Shown piece by piece: positions 40,084 through 47,752 of a DNA stretch of 64,000 nucleotides. The stretch lies in NCBI GenBank assembly GCA_045586595.1, contig JAZNAQ010000020.1, positions 1 through 64,000 on the forward strand. The letters run 5' to 3'. Below the pieces are notes generated by a model, which made no database searches, was not told the DNA's origin, and saw only the letters and a list, made by a program, of their open reading frames with translations. A program made the translations under genes and the position numbers. Position 1 is the stretch's first letter; the number at the start of each line of letters is the position of its first letter. Source of the stretch: SIG480 sp045586595 (lineage in GTDB: Bacteria > Bacillota > Clostridia > Oscillospirales > JAAYXM01).

Positions 40084-40269
40084 CTAATTAAAAACAAAGA
40101 CTCTCGGCTTTGCCTTCAGCTTGTCGTTTGCTATCTTCTTCGTGTCGGCGCGGTAGCTGCGGCAATGCGTTTTGTATTCAACATCCCCGCAAATCGTGTA
40201 CATACACGGATGCATTTTGCAGAACTCGCAAACATGGTAGTCTTTTTCTTTTTTCTTTGGTATTGCCAT
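40084..40269 (-). CDS. small Cys-containing phage protein
   Basis: The protein has 61 residues, with HVCEFCKMHPCMYTICGD and a later Cys, a possible zinc site, and a basic C-terminus. It lies 6 bp after the next upstream gene. Function unknown. Confidence 0.6.
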   Translation of the reverse strand: MAIPKKKEKDYHVCEFCKMHPCMYTICGDVEYKTHCRSYRADTKKIANDKLKAKPRVFVFN

Positions 40270-40275
40270 ATGTCT

Positions 40276-40551
40276 TTATCCCTTCCCTTTCGGTCTCCCT
40301 CTGGGGCGTACACTTTTCTTCTTATGCTCCTCTTTGTATTTTCTCTGCCTTTCCCGTGCTATAGCCTTTTTTATTTTCTCCCTGTTCGGGTCATACTCCT
40401 CGTCCTTCTTGTAATGGGAGCATGTCCCCGGCGGGTCCTTCCTGCACTTTCCCGTAATGCTCGCATAATCGCAGTGATGGACCATGAACGCGCTCTCCCG
40501 TGTGCGATATTCGCACATCACGCAAAGCTCGGCGCCTACTTTATGTATCAT
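40276..40551 (-). CDS. small Cys-rich basic phage protein
   Basis: The protein has 91 residues. Four to five Cys in the first half (LCVMCEYRTR, HHCDYASITGKC) suggest a metal site. The second half is highly basic, with RPRGRPKGKG resembling an AT-hook, which would bind the minor groove of AT-rich DNA. The start follows GGAGG. Confidence 0.6.
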   Translation of the reverse strand: MIHKVGAELCVMCEYRTRESAFMVHHCDYASITGKCRKDPPGTCSHYKKDEEYDPNREKIKKAIARERQRKYKEEHKKKSVRPRGRPKGKG

Positions 40552-40552
40552 C

Positions 40553-40702
40553 TTAAATCCTCCGCAGGATTTCTCTCACAGAAAGCCTGCTACCCGAGAG
40601 CTTGTACCACATAACCATTATGGCAGGATAAAACACTCCGAAAATAGACATAAATCCAAGCACAAAAGGCACGCACTTTATAAAACATTCCCAAAATGTC
40701 AT
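40553..40702 (-). CDS. 49-residue membrane microprotein
   Basis: The frame from ATG 40702 to TAA 40553 overlaps the upstream gene stop by 4 bp (ATGA). It encodes one long hydrophobic helix (FVLGFMSIFGVFYPAIMVMW) and a basic tail. GGTGAGG lies just upstream. Confidence 0.5.
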   Translation of the reverse strand: MTFWECFIKCVPFVLGFMSIFGVFYPAIMVMWYKLSGSRLSVREILRRI

Positions 40703-40884
40703 ACATCCTCACCTGTCTCTTTCCGCCATCTGAGCTCGGCTTTTTTCTTTTCCAGGAGTTCTCTTCCTCCCGGTTGTGCTAAAATTCTATTGATAAAATC
40801 CATCGTCGCGGCAGCCAGAACCTCTCTCTGATATCGGGATATCTGACTGACGTCGATATGTACGCAATTACCGACCGTATCCAT
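40699..40884 (-). CDS. small conserved phage early protein
   Basis: The protein has 61 residues. The segment ISRYQREVLAAATMDFINRI is followed by AQPGGRELLEKKKAEL. It is all-helical, and the pattern recurs in Clostridia prophages. Start ATG preceded by AAGGGAACGG. Function unknown. Confidence 0.6.
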   Translation of the reverse strand: MDTVGNCVHIDVSQISRYQREVLAAATMDFINRILAQPGGRELLEKKKAELRWRKETGEDV

Positions 40885-40960
40885 ATACCGTTCCCTTCAT
40901 CAAAACATAAACTTGATTTCCTTTTTCTCTTGTGTTAATATAAATGTACACAATATTCCT

Positions 40961-40999
40961 TTGCGGCTGATTCCGGCTCCCCCCGGGACAGCCGCTCTT
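40961..40999. terminator. GC-rich inverted repeat between early phage genes
   Basis: GCGGCTG pairs with CAGCCGC around an inner CCGG/CCGG-type element, followed on the plus strand by CTTTTTATTT. On the minus strand the hairpin has no U run. It could stop antisense transcripts or serve as an attenuator. Confidence 0.45.
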
Positions 41000-41000
41000 T

Positions 41001-41201
41001 TTATTTGCATCCGAGAAGATGCGCTACCTTACATACATCGCAGTGCTTCTCAAGCTCATCCGTAGCACTGCATATGTCCGGGTATTTGCAGTATTTGTCA
41101 CATACAGTACTCAAAACCTTATAAGTTCTGCTTTCTCTGCATGCAGAATGAATAACCTCGCCGACTATAACATCCTTTCCGCAAATCTTACATTTCGCCA
41201 C
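41001..41201 (-). CDS. small Cys-rich phage protein
   Basis: The protein has 66 residues and nine cysteines arranged CKICGKD, CRES, CDKYCKYPDIC, CDVCK and a terminal C. It is probably a compact zinc-binding fold. It is second in the early transcript after the Cro-like gene. Function unknown. Confidence 0.6.
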   Translation of the reverse strand: MAKCKICGKDVIVGEVIHSACRESRTYKVLSTVCDKYCKYPDICSATDELEKHCDVCKVAHLLGCK

Positions 41202-41218
41202 TTCCTATCACCCCCTTC

Positions 41219-41416
41219 CTATTTAACCCCTGCAAGGGTTTCTACGTCTGTTTCAAAAAAGTGTGCCAGAGCGAGCGCAACATTAAGCGACGGTTGTTTT
41301 ACCCCTGTTTCAATTCCGCTGTACATCGAAACCGTTATAAAAACCTTGTTCGCAACCTCGCGCTGCGTAAGCCCTCGCGCCTCTCTCAGCTCTCTCAGCT
41401 TCTCTCCTATACTCAT
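41219..41416 (-). CDS. Cro-like helix-turn-helix regulator (XRE family)
   Basis: The protein has 65 residues and is a single HTH_3 domain: GEKLRELREARGLTQREVANKVFITVSMYSGIE. It is the first minus-strand early gene, divergent from the repressor gene at 41578, as expected for Cro. It should bind the operators between them and favour lytic growth. Confidence 0.85.
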   Translation of the reverse strand: MSIGEKLRELREARGLTQREVANKVFITVSMYSGIETGVKQPSLNVALALAHFFETDVETLAGVK

Positions 41417-41435
41417 ATCCTCATCTCCTTTTTCA

Positions 41436-41519
41436 TTGCTTTTCGACTTTCTGTGTGTTATACTTGAATTAAATTCAACCTTGTGAGTGTATTATATCCC
41501 ACAATTGTTGGAATGTCAA
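41436..41519. promoter_or_regulatory. face-to-face promoters and operator of the lysis/lysogeny switch
   Basis: The plus-strand promoter TTGCTT (41436-41441), 17 bp, TATACT (41459-41464) serves the repressor. The minus-strand promoter TTGACA (41519-41514), 17 bp, TATAAT (41496-41491) serves the Cro-like gene. They point at each other, so both transcripts cross the other promoter. The palindrome TTGAATTAAATTCAA (41464-41478) overlaps the repressor -10 box and start site. Confidence 0.7.
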
Positions 41520-41577
41520 TCGGTATTTCCATCTATTGTTTGCTTTTGTATATTTGCACAAAAAGAAGGTGAAAAAC

Positions 41578-41994
41578 TTGTATAATTCGACGAACACAGT
41601 AGAGCTTATAAAAAAAGTAGCTAAAAACAAAAATATTTCTATTGCAACATTACTTTCAAATTGCGAACTAAATAAAAACACGCTTTCTTCTATGACCTCA
41701 AGAGGCTCATGGATTCAGTCCGATAGCCTTGCAAAAATAGCAGACTATCTCGGCTGTTCCGTTGATTATCTCCTCGGCAGAACCGACGACCCCGAATCTC
41801 ATATAGACAAGCTCGCCTTCCTCGACGAGCGTGACCGCGAGCTTGTCGCTTCAATTATAGAAAAGAGCTATGAGCGTTCCCGCTCTGATGTCGATAATGT
41901 GTCCGTTCACGAGCTACCCCGCTTTAAGGCCGTCGCCCATGGCGGAGATATCCTCGTCAACGAGCCTCTCGAAAAACCGAAAATCCCCGACTAA
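41578..41994 (+). CDS. CI-like prophage repressor (XRE family)
   Basis: The protein has 138 residues. The N-terminal HTH (VELIKKVAKNKNISIATLLS...NTLSSMTSRGSWIQSD) is followed by IADYLGCSVDYLLGRTDDPE, a common linker in Firmicutes phage repressors. The C-terminus is short and has no LexA-type peptidase, so induction would depend on the ImmA-like protease encoded next. A TTG start at 41578 is chosen because AGAAGGTGA lies 6 nt upstream; the longer frame to 41536 has no such signal. Confidence 0.8.
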   Translation: MYNSTNTVELIKKVAKNKNISIATLLSNCELNKNTLSSMTSRGSWIQSDSLAKIADYLGCSVDYLLGRTDDPESHIDKLAFLDERDRELVASIIEKSYERSRSDVDNVSVHELPRFKAVAHGGDILVNEPLEKPKIPD

Positions 41995-42045
41995 AAAGAC
42001 ATGCCGGCATTCCGCGCCTTGTAAATGTAAAAAGGAGTGGTTTGT

Positions 42046-42705
42046 TTGGTTAAACATAAAGCAAAAACTTTGTATCGGAGGATAAAGAAAAACGGCATAA
42101 CCTTTGAGGCTGTCAAAGATTACGCCGAGCGCTCGGGTTATTCAGTTTTGATGTATGATTCTCCCGAAGGGAAAATAGAGATTGAAGCTTATAATCTGCA
42201 GGAGCTTGCCGCTAAACGAAGGGCTTTCACCTTTGATTCTAAAGTGAAATTCATTTTTATTACCTCAGCTGCAACAGAATATGAAAAGATATTTCTCTTG
42301 TTGCATGAGCTCGGTCATGTTCTCTTGGGGCACACCTCACAGACTTCCGTAAAAGATAGCTTTAACTGTGAAATGGAAGCTGACGCATTCGCCTATGAGG
42401 TATTGCATCATAAGAGCGGCATTTCTCCTAAACTACTTTCAGCCTTTCTTGTTTTAATAGCGTTTTTAGCAGGTGCTCTGATTTCTCGGAGCTTTTTATT
42501 TTCTCAAAAATTAGAACCTCTGCAGAAGCCAATACAAGAAACTGCCGTGGTGTATGTAACCCCATCCGGCAGTAAGTATCACACGGCAAATTGTCAGTTC
42601 GTCTCAGGAAACGCTAACGCAAAAAAAGTCTCGCTGAGCGAAGTATTACATACCCACACTCCGTGTAAGGTATGCACCCCGCAAATTGACATTATAAAGA
42701 AATAA
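42046..42705 (+). CDS. ImmA/IrrE-type metallopeptidase with membrane helix and C-terminal metal-binding domain
   Basis: The protein has 219 residues. LLLHELGHVLLGH is the HExxH zinc protease motif of ImmA/IrrE proteins, which cut the phage repressor to allow induction. Unlike plain ImmA it continues into a hydrophobic helix (about 130-150) and then a small domain, YVTPSGSKYHTANCQFV...TPCKVC. The same YH-x-C...CxxC pattern recurs in the lipoprotein gene at 43498. TTG 42046 is the likely start, with AAGGAG at 8 nt; a GTG at 42037 sits too close. Confidence 0.78.
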   Translation: MVKHKAKTLYRRIKKNGITFEAVKDYAERSGYSVLMYDSPEGKIEIEAYNLQELAAKRRAFTFDSKVKFIFITSAATEYEKIFLLLHELGHVLLGHTSQTSVKDSFNCEMEADAFAYEVLHHKSGISPKLLSAFLVLIAFLAGALISRSFLFSQKLEPLQKPIQETAVVYVTPSGSKYHTANCQFVSGNANAKKVSLSEVLHTHTPCKVCTPQIDIIKK

Positions 42706-42763
42706 GACATCAGCAGGTCGCGGTTTGCCGACATGTTGAAAACGCAAAAGGAGGCTGTAGTTT

Positions 42764-43447
42764 ATGAAAATTATAATTTTTCTAATAACAACTTTCGTTG
42801 TTTTTCTTCTAAATTCCTTATTTGGATTACTTGCTGGGTTTCAAATGGGCCCTGTGTTTCTCTATATTGTCATTTATTTAATTTCTAAATTTTTCAGTGA
42901 TAGATGGGAATCTCGAAAAATGTGCAAAAGCATAATGAGGTCTCTCCCTGAACAGCCTTCAACAGAACACTCATCACTTGAGCTGAAGTCCCACTCGGCA
43001 CCACAACAAAAGAAGGTTGACAAGGAAAAACACAATCAATCAAGAATAAAGTTGACTTTTGCGAAAATCAAAGAACGTTGTAAAAAACATTTTTTCATAT
43101 ACCTTTCTGCAATTCTCTCGATTGCGCTTGCCTTTTCCTCTTTCTTCGTCGTTTCATTCTATATAGAATTGAAATCCGCCGAAAAGACTTTTGCCACTTA
43201 TGAAACCGAATTCTCTGATGCGTTAGAGATGTACAAAGATTTAAAACACGCATCAGACCAAAAGATGGAACGCCGCTATGAGTTAATACATAACAGGTTC
43301 CCTGAAATTGGTCGAATAAAATTCGAAATTATAAAAAATGTATTTTCAAAACAAGGTAATAAAAACTATACTGTGAAACAGCTCAAAACCCTCGGATATA
43401 CCGACGGAATCTCTCGCTTGATATATACGCTATGGTATGAAGCTTAA
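42764..43447 (+). CDS. membrane protein of the lysogeny cassette
   Basis: The protein has 227 residues, with two N-terminal hydrophobic segments and one near 115-135. A charged linker separates them, and a C-terminal helical domain ends IKNVFSKQGNKNYTVKQLKTLGYTDGISRLIY. No known family. It may be a host-benefit or superinfection-exclusion protein since it is expressed from the lysogeny strand. The ATG follows AAAGGAGG. Confidence 0.55.
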   Translation: MKIIIFLITTFVVFLLNSLFGLLAGFQMGPVFLYIVIYLISKFFSDRWESRKMCKSIMRSLPEQPSTEHSSLELKSHSAPQQKKVDKEKHNQSRIKLTFAKIKERCKKHFFIYLSAILSIALAFSSFFVVSFYIELKSAEKTFATYETEFSDALEMYKDLKHASDQKMERRYELIHNRFPEIGRIKFEIIKNVFSKQGNKNYTVKQLKTLGYTDGISRLIYTLWYEA

Positions 43448-43497
43448 CAACAGTTCCGATATACAGTTAGAAATCAACAATAACAAGGAGTTCCCCC

Positions 43498-44070
43498 ATG
43501 GAAATTTCCAAACTTATCATCTCAACTATTCTGTCACTGACCCTTTGTCTTTCCTTATCCTCTTGTACGACCTATAGTAACTATGAGATGCTTTATGACG
43601 AATTAGAGAGCGACTATAACAAATTAGAAGAGGATTATCTAAATCAAAAAGCACGGACTGAAGAAGTTTCGGAGAATTATGCCGGCATAATAGAGTATTA
43701 TGAATTGCTTTGCAAAGAATATGGATTTTTAACTTACGAACAAGCATACGACAGTGATTATTATTATGTTGAGCCGGGTGCTTTGATTTATCATACTGAT
43801 TTCTATTGCAAAAAAGCAAATTCTTCAAATTTGCAAATTGTTGATATTTTCTTATATTCCTCATTAGAAGAATGTGCCGAATGTGATGCAGCCAAATATG
43901 ATATACGCCTAGCAGACCCAGTCACAAAGTTGTATCACCACACAGACGAAGCTTGCGCTCCGCATTTTACCAAAGATTTTAAAACTATTTCCACGCCGTA
44001 TATTGCAACCACTGAACAGAAAGCAAAAGAAATGAAATACGCTCCCTGCCCTATATGTATGCCCAAATAG
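43498..44070 (+). CDS. lipoprotein of the lysogeny cassette with two YH-x-C / CxxC modules
   Basis: The protein has 190 residues. The signal peptide ends in the lipobox LSSC (Cys near residue 23). A coiled-coil stretch (about 35-70) is followed by two related modules: LIYHTDFYCKKAN...ECAEC and LYHHTDEACAPHF...CPICMPK. The same kind of module ends the ImmA-like protein upstream. These Cys/His clusters look like metal sites. Expected at the outer face of the membrane; function unknown. Confidence 0.65.
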   Translation: MEISKLIISTILSLTLCLSLSSCTTYSNYEMLYDELESDYNKLEEDYLNQKARTEEVSENYAGIIEYYELLCKEYGFLTYEQAYDSDYYYVEPGALIYHTDFYCKKANSSNLQIVDIFLYSSLEECAECDAAKYDIRLADPVTKLYHHTDEACAPHFTKDFKTISTPYIATTEQKAKEMKYAPCPICMPK

Positions 44071-44181
44071 CGCAACCCAGTATGTATTATCGCAAAGCCG
44101 TCTATTTTTATAATTACATTATAGAAAAAGGAGAGTTCCCGCTCTCCTCTGAATTCAAAATTTTTACGGACGTGATTTTAA

Positions 44182-44712
44182 ATGAAGAAGATACTATCAG
44201 GAGTAGCAATAGCACTAATTATCCTTTTGGGTATGATTTGGATAGATAGCAAACTGTCTGCTCCCGCTCCGAATAATGCCACATCAGAAACGGAAGAAGC
44301 CGCCCCCCTGCCGCCTTTAGCTAACGAATTATCCACAGCTATTGCCGAAAAAACTCCCGCACTTGCCGATGTAACTTACAAGGATGGAGTATATTCTTTA
44401 ACAGCCACATACCATACATCCGATGACATAGCCTCTTTCGGCAACTATGTTTTAGACATTCACAACATTTTTATAGACCTTTTGCCCGATAGTGAACAAG
44501 GAAGCTTTGAATTGCTATGTTTTATCCATAGCGGCACAGAAAATGTTGATGCAATCACATTCAACAGCCTCTATTATATCGCGGGAAATGATGAACTACG
44601 CGGTATCATAACAGATTCACGAAGTGGCTCTGTTGAAGCCAAAACCATTAACAGCAAAGAGGACCTGTTTACCCTTTTCCCTGCTGCAAAACTCTATGCC
44701 GCAGAAGAATAA
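44182..44712 (+). CDS. exported or membrane-anchored protein of the lysogeny cassette
   Basis: The protein has 176 residues. An N-terminal hydrophobic segment ending before SKLSAPAPNN may be a signal anchor. A Pro/Glu-rich linker and a folded domain at about 60-170 with no motif I recognise follow. It lies 26 bp before the recombinase gene. Its place beside membrane protein and lipoprotein genes suggests a joint role at the cell surface. Confidence 0.55.
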   Translation: MKKILSGVAIALIILLGMIWIDSKLSAPAPNNATSETEEAAPLPPLANELSTAIAEKTPALADVTYKDGVYSLTATYHTSDDIASFGNYVLDIHNIFIDLLPDSEQGSFELLCFIHSGTENVDAITFNSLYYIAGNDELRGIITDSRSGSVEAKTINSKEDLFTLFPAAKLYAAEE

Positions 44713-44738
44713 AACTTTCAAGAAAGGAGCCGGCGCCG

Positions 44739-46307
44739 ATGGCAAAGAAAACAGAAACAAACCCGCTGTTGAAAAACATCGGTGTCTGCTACGCTCGTTA
44801 CAGCAGTCATAACCAAAAGGATGCGAGCATCGAACAGCAGGTAGCGGCTTGTCAGAAGAAGGCCCAAGAACTCGAGATATCTTTAATAGAGTCATATGAG
44901 GACCGTGCCGTATCCGGAAGAACAGACAAAAGGCCCAGCTTCCAAAGAATGATGCGAGATGCTGAAAAGGGTAAATTTGCATATGTCATAGCTTGGAAAT
45001 CAAACCGCATGGGCAGAAATATGCTTGAGGCTATGATGAACGAAGCAAAGCTTCAATCTTGGGGAATACGAATTCTTTATGTCGAAGAGGATTTCGATGA
45101 TACAGCTGCTGGTCGATTTGCTCTCCGTTCCATGATGAATGTCAACCAATTCTATTCGGAAAACATGGCGGAAGATATCCGCCGAGGAATGAAAGACAAT
45201 GCTCTCAACTGCAAAGTGACAAACGGCACACTTCCTTTCGGATATAAGGCAGACGAAAATTTGAAGTATGTAGTAGATGAGCCTAAAGCTGCTATCGTTC
45301 GTGAGATTTTTTCGCGGGTGCTTTGTGGCGAGCCTTTCGCTGATATTTACAGCGACTTAAATAGACGCGGCATAAAAACCTCTCGCGGGAATGAGTGGCA
45401 CAAAAACAGTTTCGATTCAATATTAAAAAACGAGAGATACCGAGGTATCTATATTTTCGATGACATAAGAGTTGAGGGGGGTATCCCTCGAATTGTAAGT
45501 GATGAATTGTTTTTTGGTGTGCAGGAGGTGTTGAAAACGAAGAAAAATGCACAGGGTAGACATCGAGTATATGGAGATTATCTTTTAACCGGAAAACTCT
45601 ATTGCGGCAACTGTAAATCTCCTATGGTCGGTGTTTCCGGGACATCGAGAAACAGTCTTTTGCACCATTACTATGTATGCAAAAAAAAGAGAACTGAACA
45701 TCTATGTAACAAAAAGAATGTTCGCCGTGATGAAATTGAGCTGGCTGTTGCTCAGGCTATAAAAGATTATGCCCTGCAATCTGATGTAATTGAGTGGATT
45801 GCTGACAGCACAGTAGCATATAATAAGAAGCAAGAAGAATCCTCACATATAGGCATATTGGAAACCCAATTATCCGAAACAAAAAAATCTATTAAAAACA
45901 TGATGACTGCCATAGAGCAGGGCATTATAACAGCTACAACAAAAGCGCGGCTGATGGAGTTGGAAGCCGAGCAGTCAAACATCGCGGCACAAATATCGGC
46001 CGCAAAAGCTGACATCATAACCGTTTCGCGCAAGGATGTTATCGCAGGACTTTCAATGTTCCGCGATGGAGATGTTCACGACAAGAAATATCAAGCTAAG
46101 CTTTTCGACACTTTTCTTGTTGCTGTATATCTGTTCGATAACGAACTGAAAATAGTATTTGGCTTTAGCGGGAAGAAAAACAGTGTCACTTTACCCCTCG
46201 ATATTTCTTCAGACGACCTCTCCTCTGCGTGTTCGTATAAAGCCTGTTCATCTCCACCACACCCTTGGACTGTTTCAAGGGTGTTTTTCTTTTTTAATAT
46301 AATTTAG
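44739..46307 (+). CDS. large serine recombinase (phage integrase)
   Basis: The protein has 522 residues in the integrated state. The resolvase domain has YARYSSHNQ with catalytic Ser22 and the later Arg of WKSNRMGRN. Next are a recombinase domain (about 180-280), a zinc ribbon with CGNCKSPMVG...CKKKRTEHLC near 288-325, and a coiled coil near 365-430, the full layout of large serine integrases. The frame runs through attR (46250-46259) into host DNA, so the last 15 residues are host-encoded. In the free phage the frame would continue into the left end and stop at 13489-13491, giving a different tail. Confidence 0.93.
   Translation: MAKKTETNPLLKNIGVCYARYSSHNQKDASIEQQVAACQKKAQELEISLIESYEDRAVSGRTDKRPSFQRMMRDAEKGKFAYVIAWKSNRMGRNMLEAMMNEAKLQSWGIRILYVEEDFDDTAAGRFALRSMMNVNQFYSENMAEDIRRGMKDNALNCKVTNGTLPFGYKADENLKYVVDEPKAAIVREIFSRVLCGEPFADIYSDLNRRGIKTSRGNEWHKNSFDSILKNERYRGIYIFDDIRVEGGIPRIVSDELFFGVQEVLKTKKNAQGRHRVYGDYLLTGKLYCGNCKSPMVGVSGTSRNSLLHHYYVCKKKRTEHLCNKKNVRRDEIELAVAQAIKDYALQSDVIEWIADSTVAYNKKQEESSHIGILETQLSETKKSIKNMMTAIEQGIITATTKARLMELEAEQSNIAAQISAAKADIITVSRKDVIAGLSMFRDGDVHDKKYQAKLFDTFLVAVYLFDNELKIVFGFSGKKNSVTLPLDISSDDLSSACSYKACSSPPHPWTVSRVFFFFNII
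46250..46259. other. attR core
   Basis: ATCTCCACCA, identical to the last 10 bases of tRNA-Ala at 13410-13419. The host sequence continues directly into the old tRNA terminator. Confidence 0.8.
46259..46289 (+). terminator. original terminator of tRNA-Ala, now beyond the prophage
   Basis: ACACCCTTG pairs with CAAGGGTGT (46259-46284) followed by TTTTT. Its first base is the last base of attR. Before integration it lay directly after the tRNA. It now overlaps the end of the recombinase frame. Confidence 0.8.
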
Positions 46308-46319
46308 GATGTGTAAGAT

Positions 46320-47711
46320 ATGGAAAGTAAGTTTGAAAGAAGGTATGGGCTTTTCACCGCCATATGTCTGGTTGTCGGAATTGTTATCGGCAGCGGTGTA
46401 TTTTTTAAAGCGCAGGAAATTTTAGAAAAGACCGGTGGCAATATGCCCCTCGGAATTATCGCATGGATAATCGGCGGGTTAGTTATGCTTTCCTGTGTTC
46501 TCGCCTTTTCACTTATGGCGCAGAAGTATGAAAAGGTAAACGGAGTGGTTGACTATGCAGAGGCTACACTCGGCAAAAGCTATGCGTATTTTTTAGGTTG
46601 GTTTATGACGGTTTTCTACTACCCCACACTCACAATGGCTCTTTCATGGCTTTCTGCAAGATACACGCTCGTATTTATCACATCGGTAAACCCCGATTTT
46701 CCGCTACTCATCCCCGCCGCCGAGGGCGGGTGCGCAGTCGGCCCCGAGTGCATGGTGCTCGCACTTCTTTATATGGTGCTCGCATTTTCAACAAACGCGC
46801 TCTCCCCTCGCCTTGCAGGAAAGCTCCAGGTAAGCACAACAATCATAAAGCTTATCCCCCTTAGTGTTATGGCGGTCGGCGGGATAGTATACGGTATAGC
46901 AAGCGGAGGGCTTGCACACAACTTCACCACGCCCGCAACTGTGCACAACATTGTTCGTAATCCCCTACTCTCCTCGGTCTGTGCAACAGCTTTTGCATAT
47001 GAGGGCTGGATTATAGCCACCTCAATCAACGCCGAGCTTAAAAACTCAAAGCGAAATCTCCCCATAGCTCTTATATCGGGCTGTTTTATAATTATTGCGG
47101 TATACGTCCTCTACTTTATCGGTGTGGCAGGCGGCGCATCAAACCAGGAGCTTATTGACCACGGCGCAACGGTTGCCTTTACAAATCTTTTCGGCAACGT
47201 ATTGGGCAATATACTAAATCTGTTTATTGCCGTTTCTTGTATCGGTACACTCAACGGGCTTATGCTCGGGTGCAGCCGCGGCGTATACTCGCTCGCCGCA
47301 AGAAACGAAGGGCCGAAGCCGGAGATATTCGGAACCATCGACCAAAACACAAACATGGCTACAAACTCAGCCGTATTCGGTCTTATAACCTGTGCTGTAT
47401 GGCTTGTATATTTCTTTTTTTCAAACCTTGCCGGAACATGGTCGGGTGTGTTTGTCTTTGACCCGACAGAGTTGCCCATTCTGACTATGTACGCACTTTA
47501 TATACCAATATTCGTTGCGTGGATTGCTAAATCAAAAGAAGAAAACATTATACGCCGTTTTATAATTCCCATTATAGCGATAGGCGCGTCAATATTTATG
47601 ATTTATGCCACAATCCTCGCCCACGGTGCTGAATGTATATGGTATCTTATTGTATTCGGAGTTCTTATGTTTATTGGTGCCCTTGTTAAAAACCCAAAAC
47701 GAAATTCATAG
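46320..47711 (+). CDS. APC-family amino acid permease
   Basis: The protein has 463 residues and about 12 membrane helices. The first helix carries GIVIGSGVFF, matching the unwound substrate-binding helix of APC transporters, and FAYEGWIIATSINAELKNSKRNLP marks helix 6 and its loop. It probably imports an amino acid in exchange for, or together with, an ion. It lies directly beyond the prophage attachment site. The next gene is a lipoprotein 41 bp downstream. Confidence 0.88.
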   Translation: MESKFERRYGLFTAICLVVGIVIGSGVFFKAQEILEKTGGNMPLGIIAWIIGGLVMLSCVLAFSLMAQKYEKVNGVVDYAEATLGKSYAYFLGWFMTVFYYPTLTMALSWLSARYTLVFITSVNPDFPLLIPAAEGGCAVGPECMVLALLYMVLAFSTNALSPRLAGKLQVSTTIIKLIPLSVMAVGGIVYGIASGGLAHNFTTPATVHNIVRNPLLSSVCATAFAYEGWIIATSINAELKNSKRNLPIALISGCFIIIAVYVLYFIGVAGGASNQELIDHGATVAFTNLFGNVLGNILNLFIAVSCIGTLNGLMLGCSRGVYSLAARNEGPKPEIFGTIDQNTNMATNSAVFGLITCAVWLVYFFFSNLAGTWSGVFVFDPTELPILTMYALYIPIFVAWIAKSKEENIIRRFIIPIIAIGASIFMIYATILAHGAECIWYLIVFGVLMFIGALVKNPKRNS

Positions 47712-47752
47712 TAAATGACCATATTATTTATGAAATATAACGGAGGTTTCAT

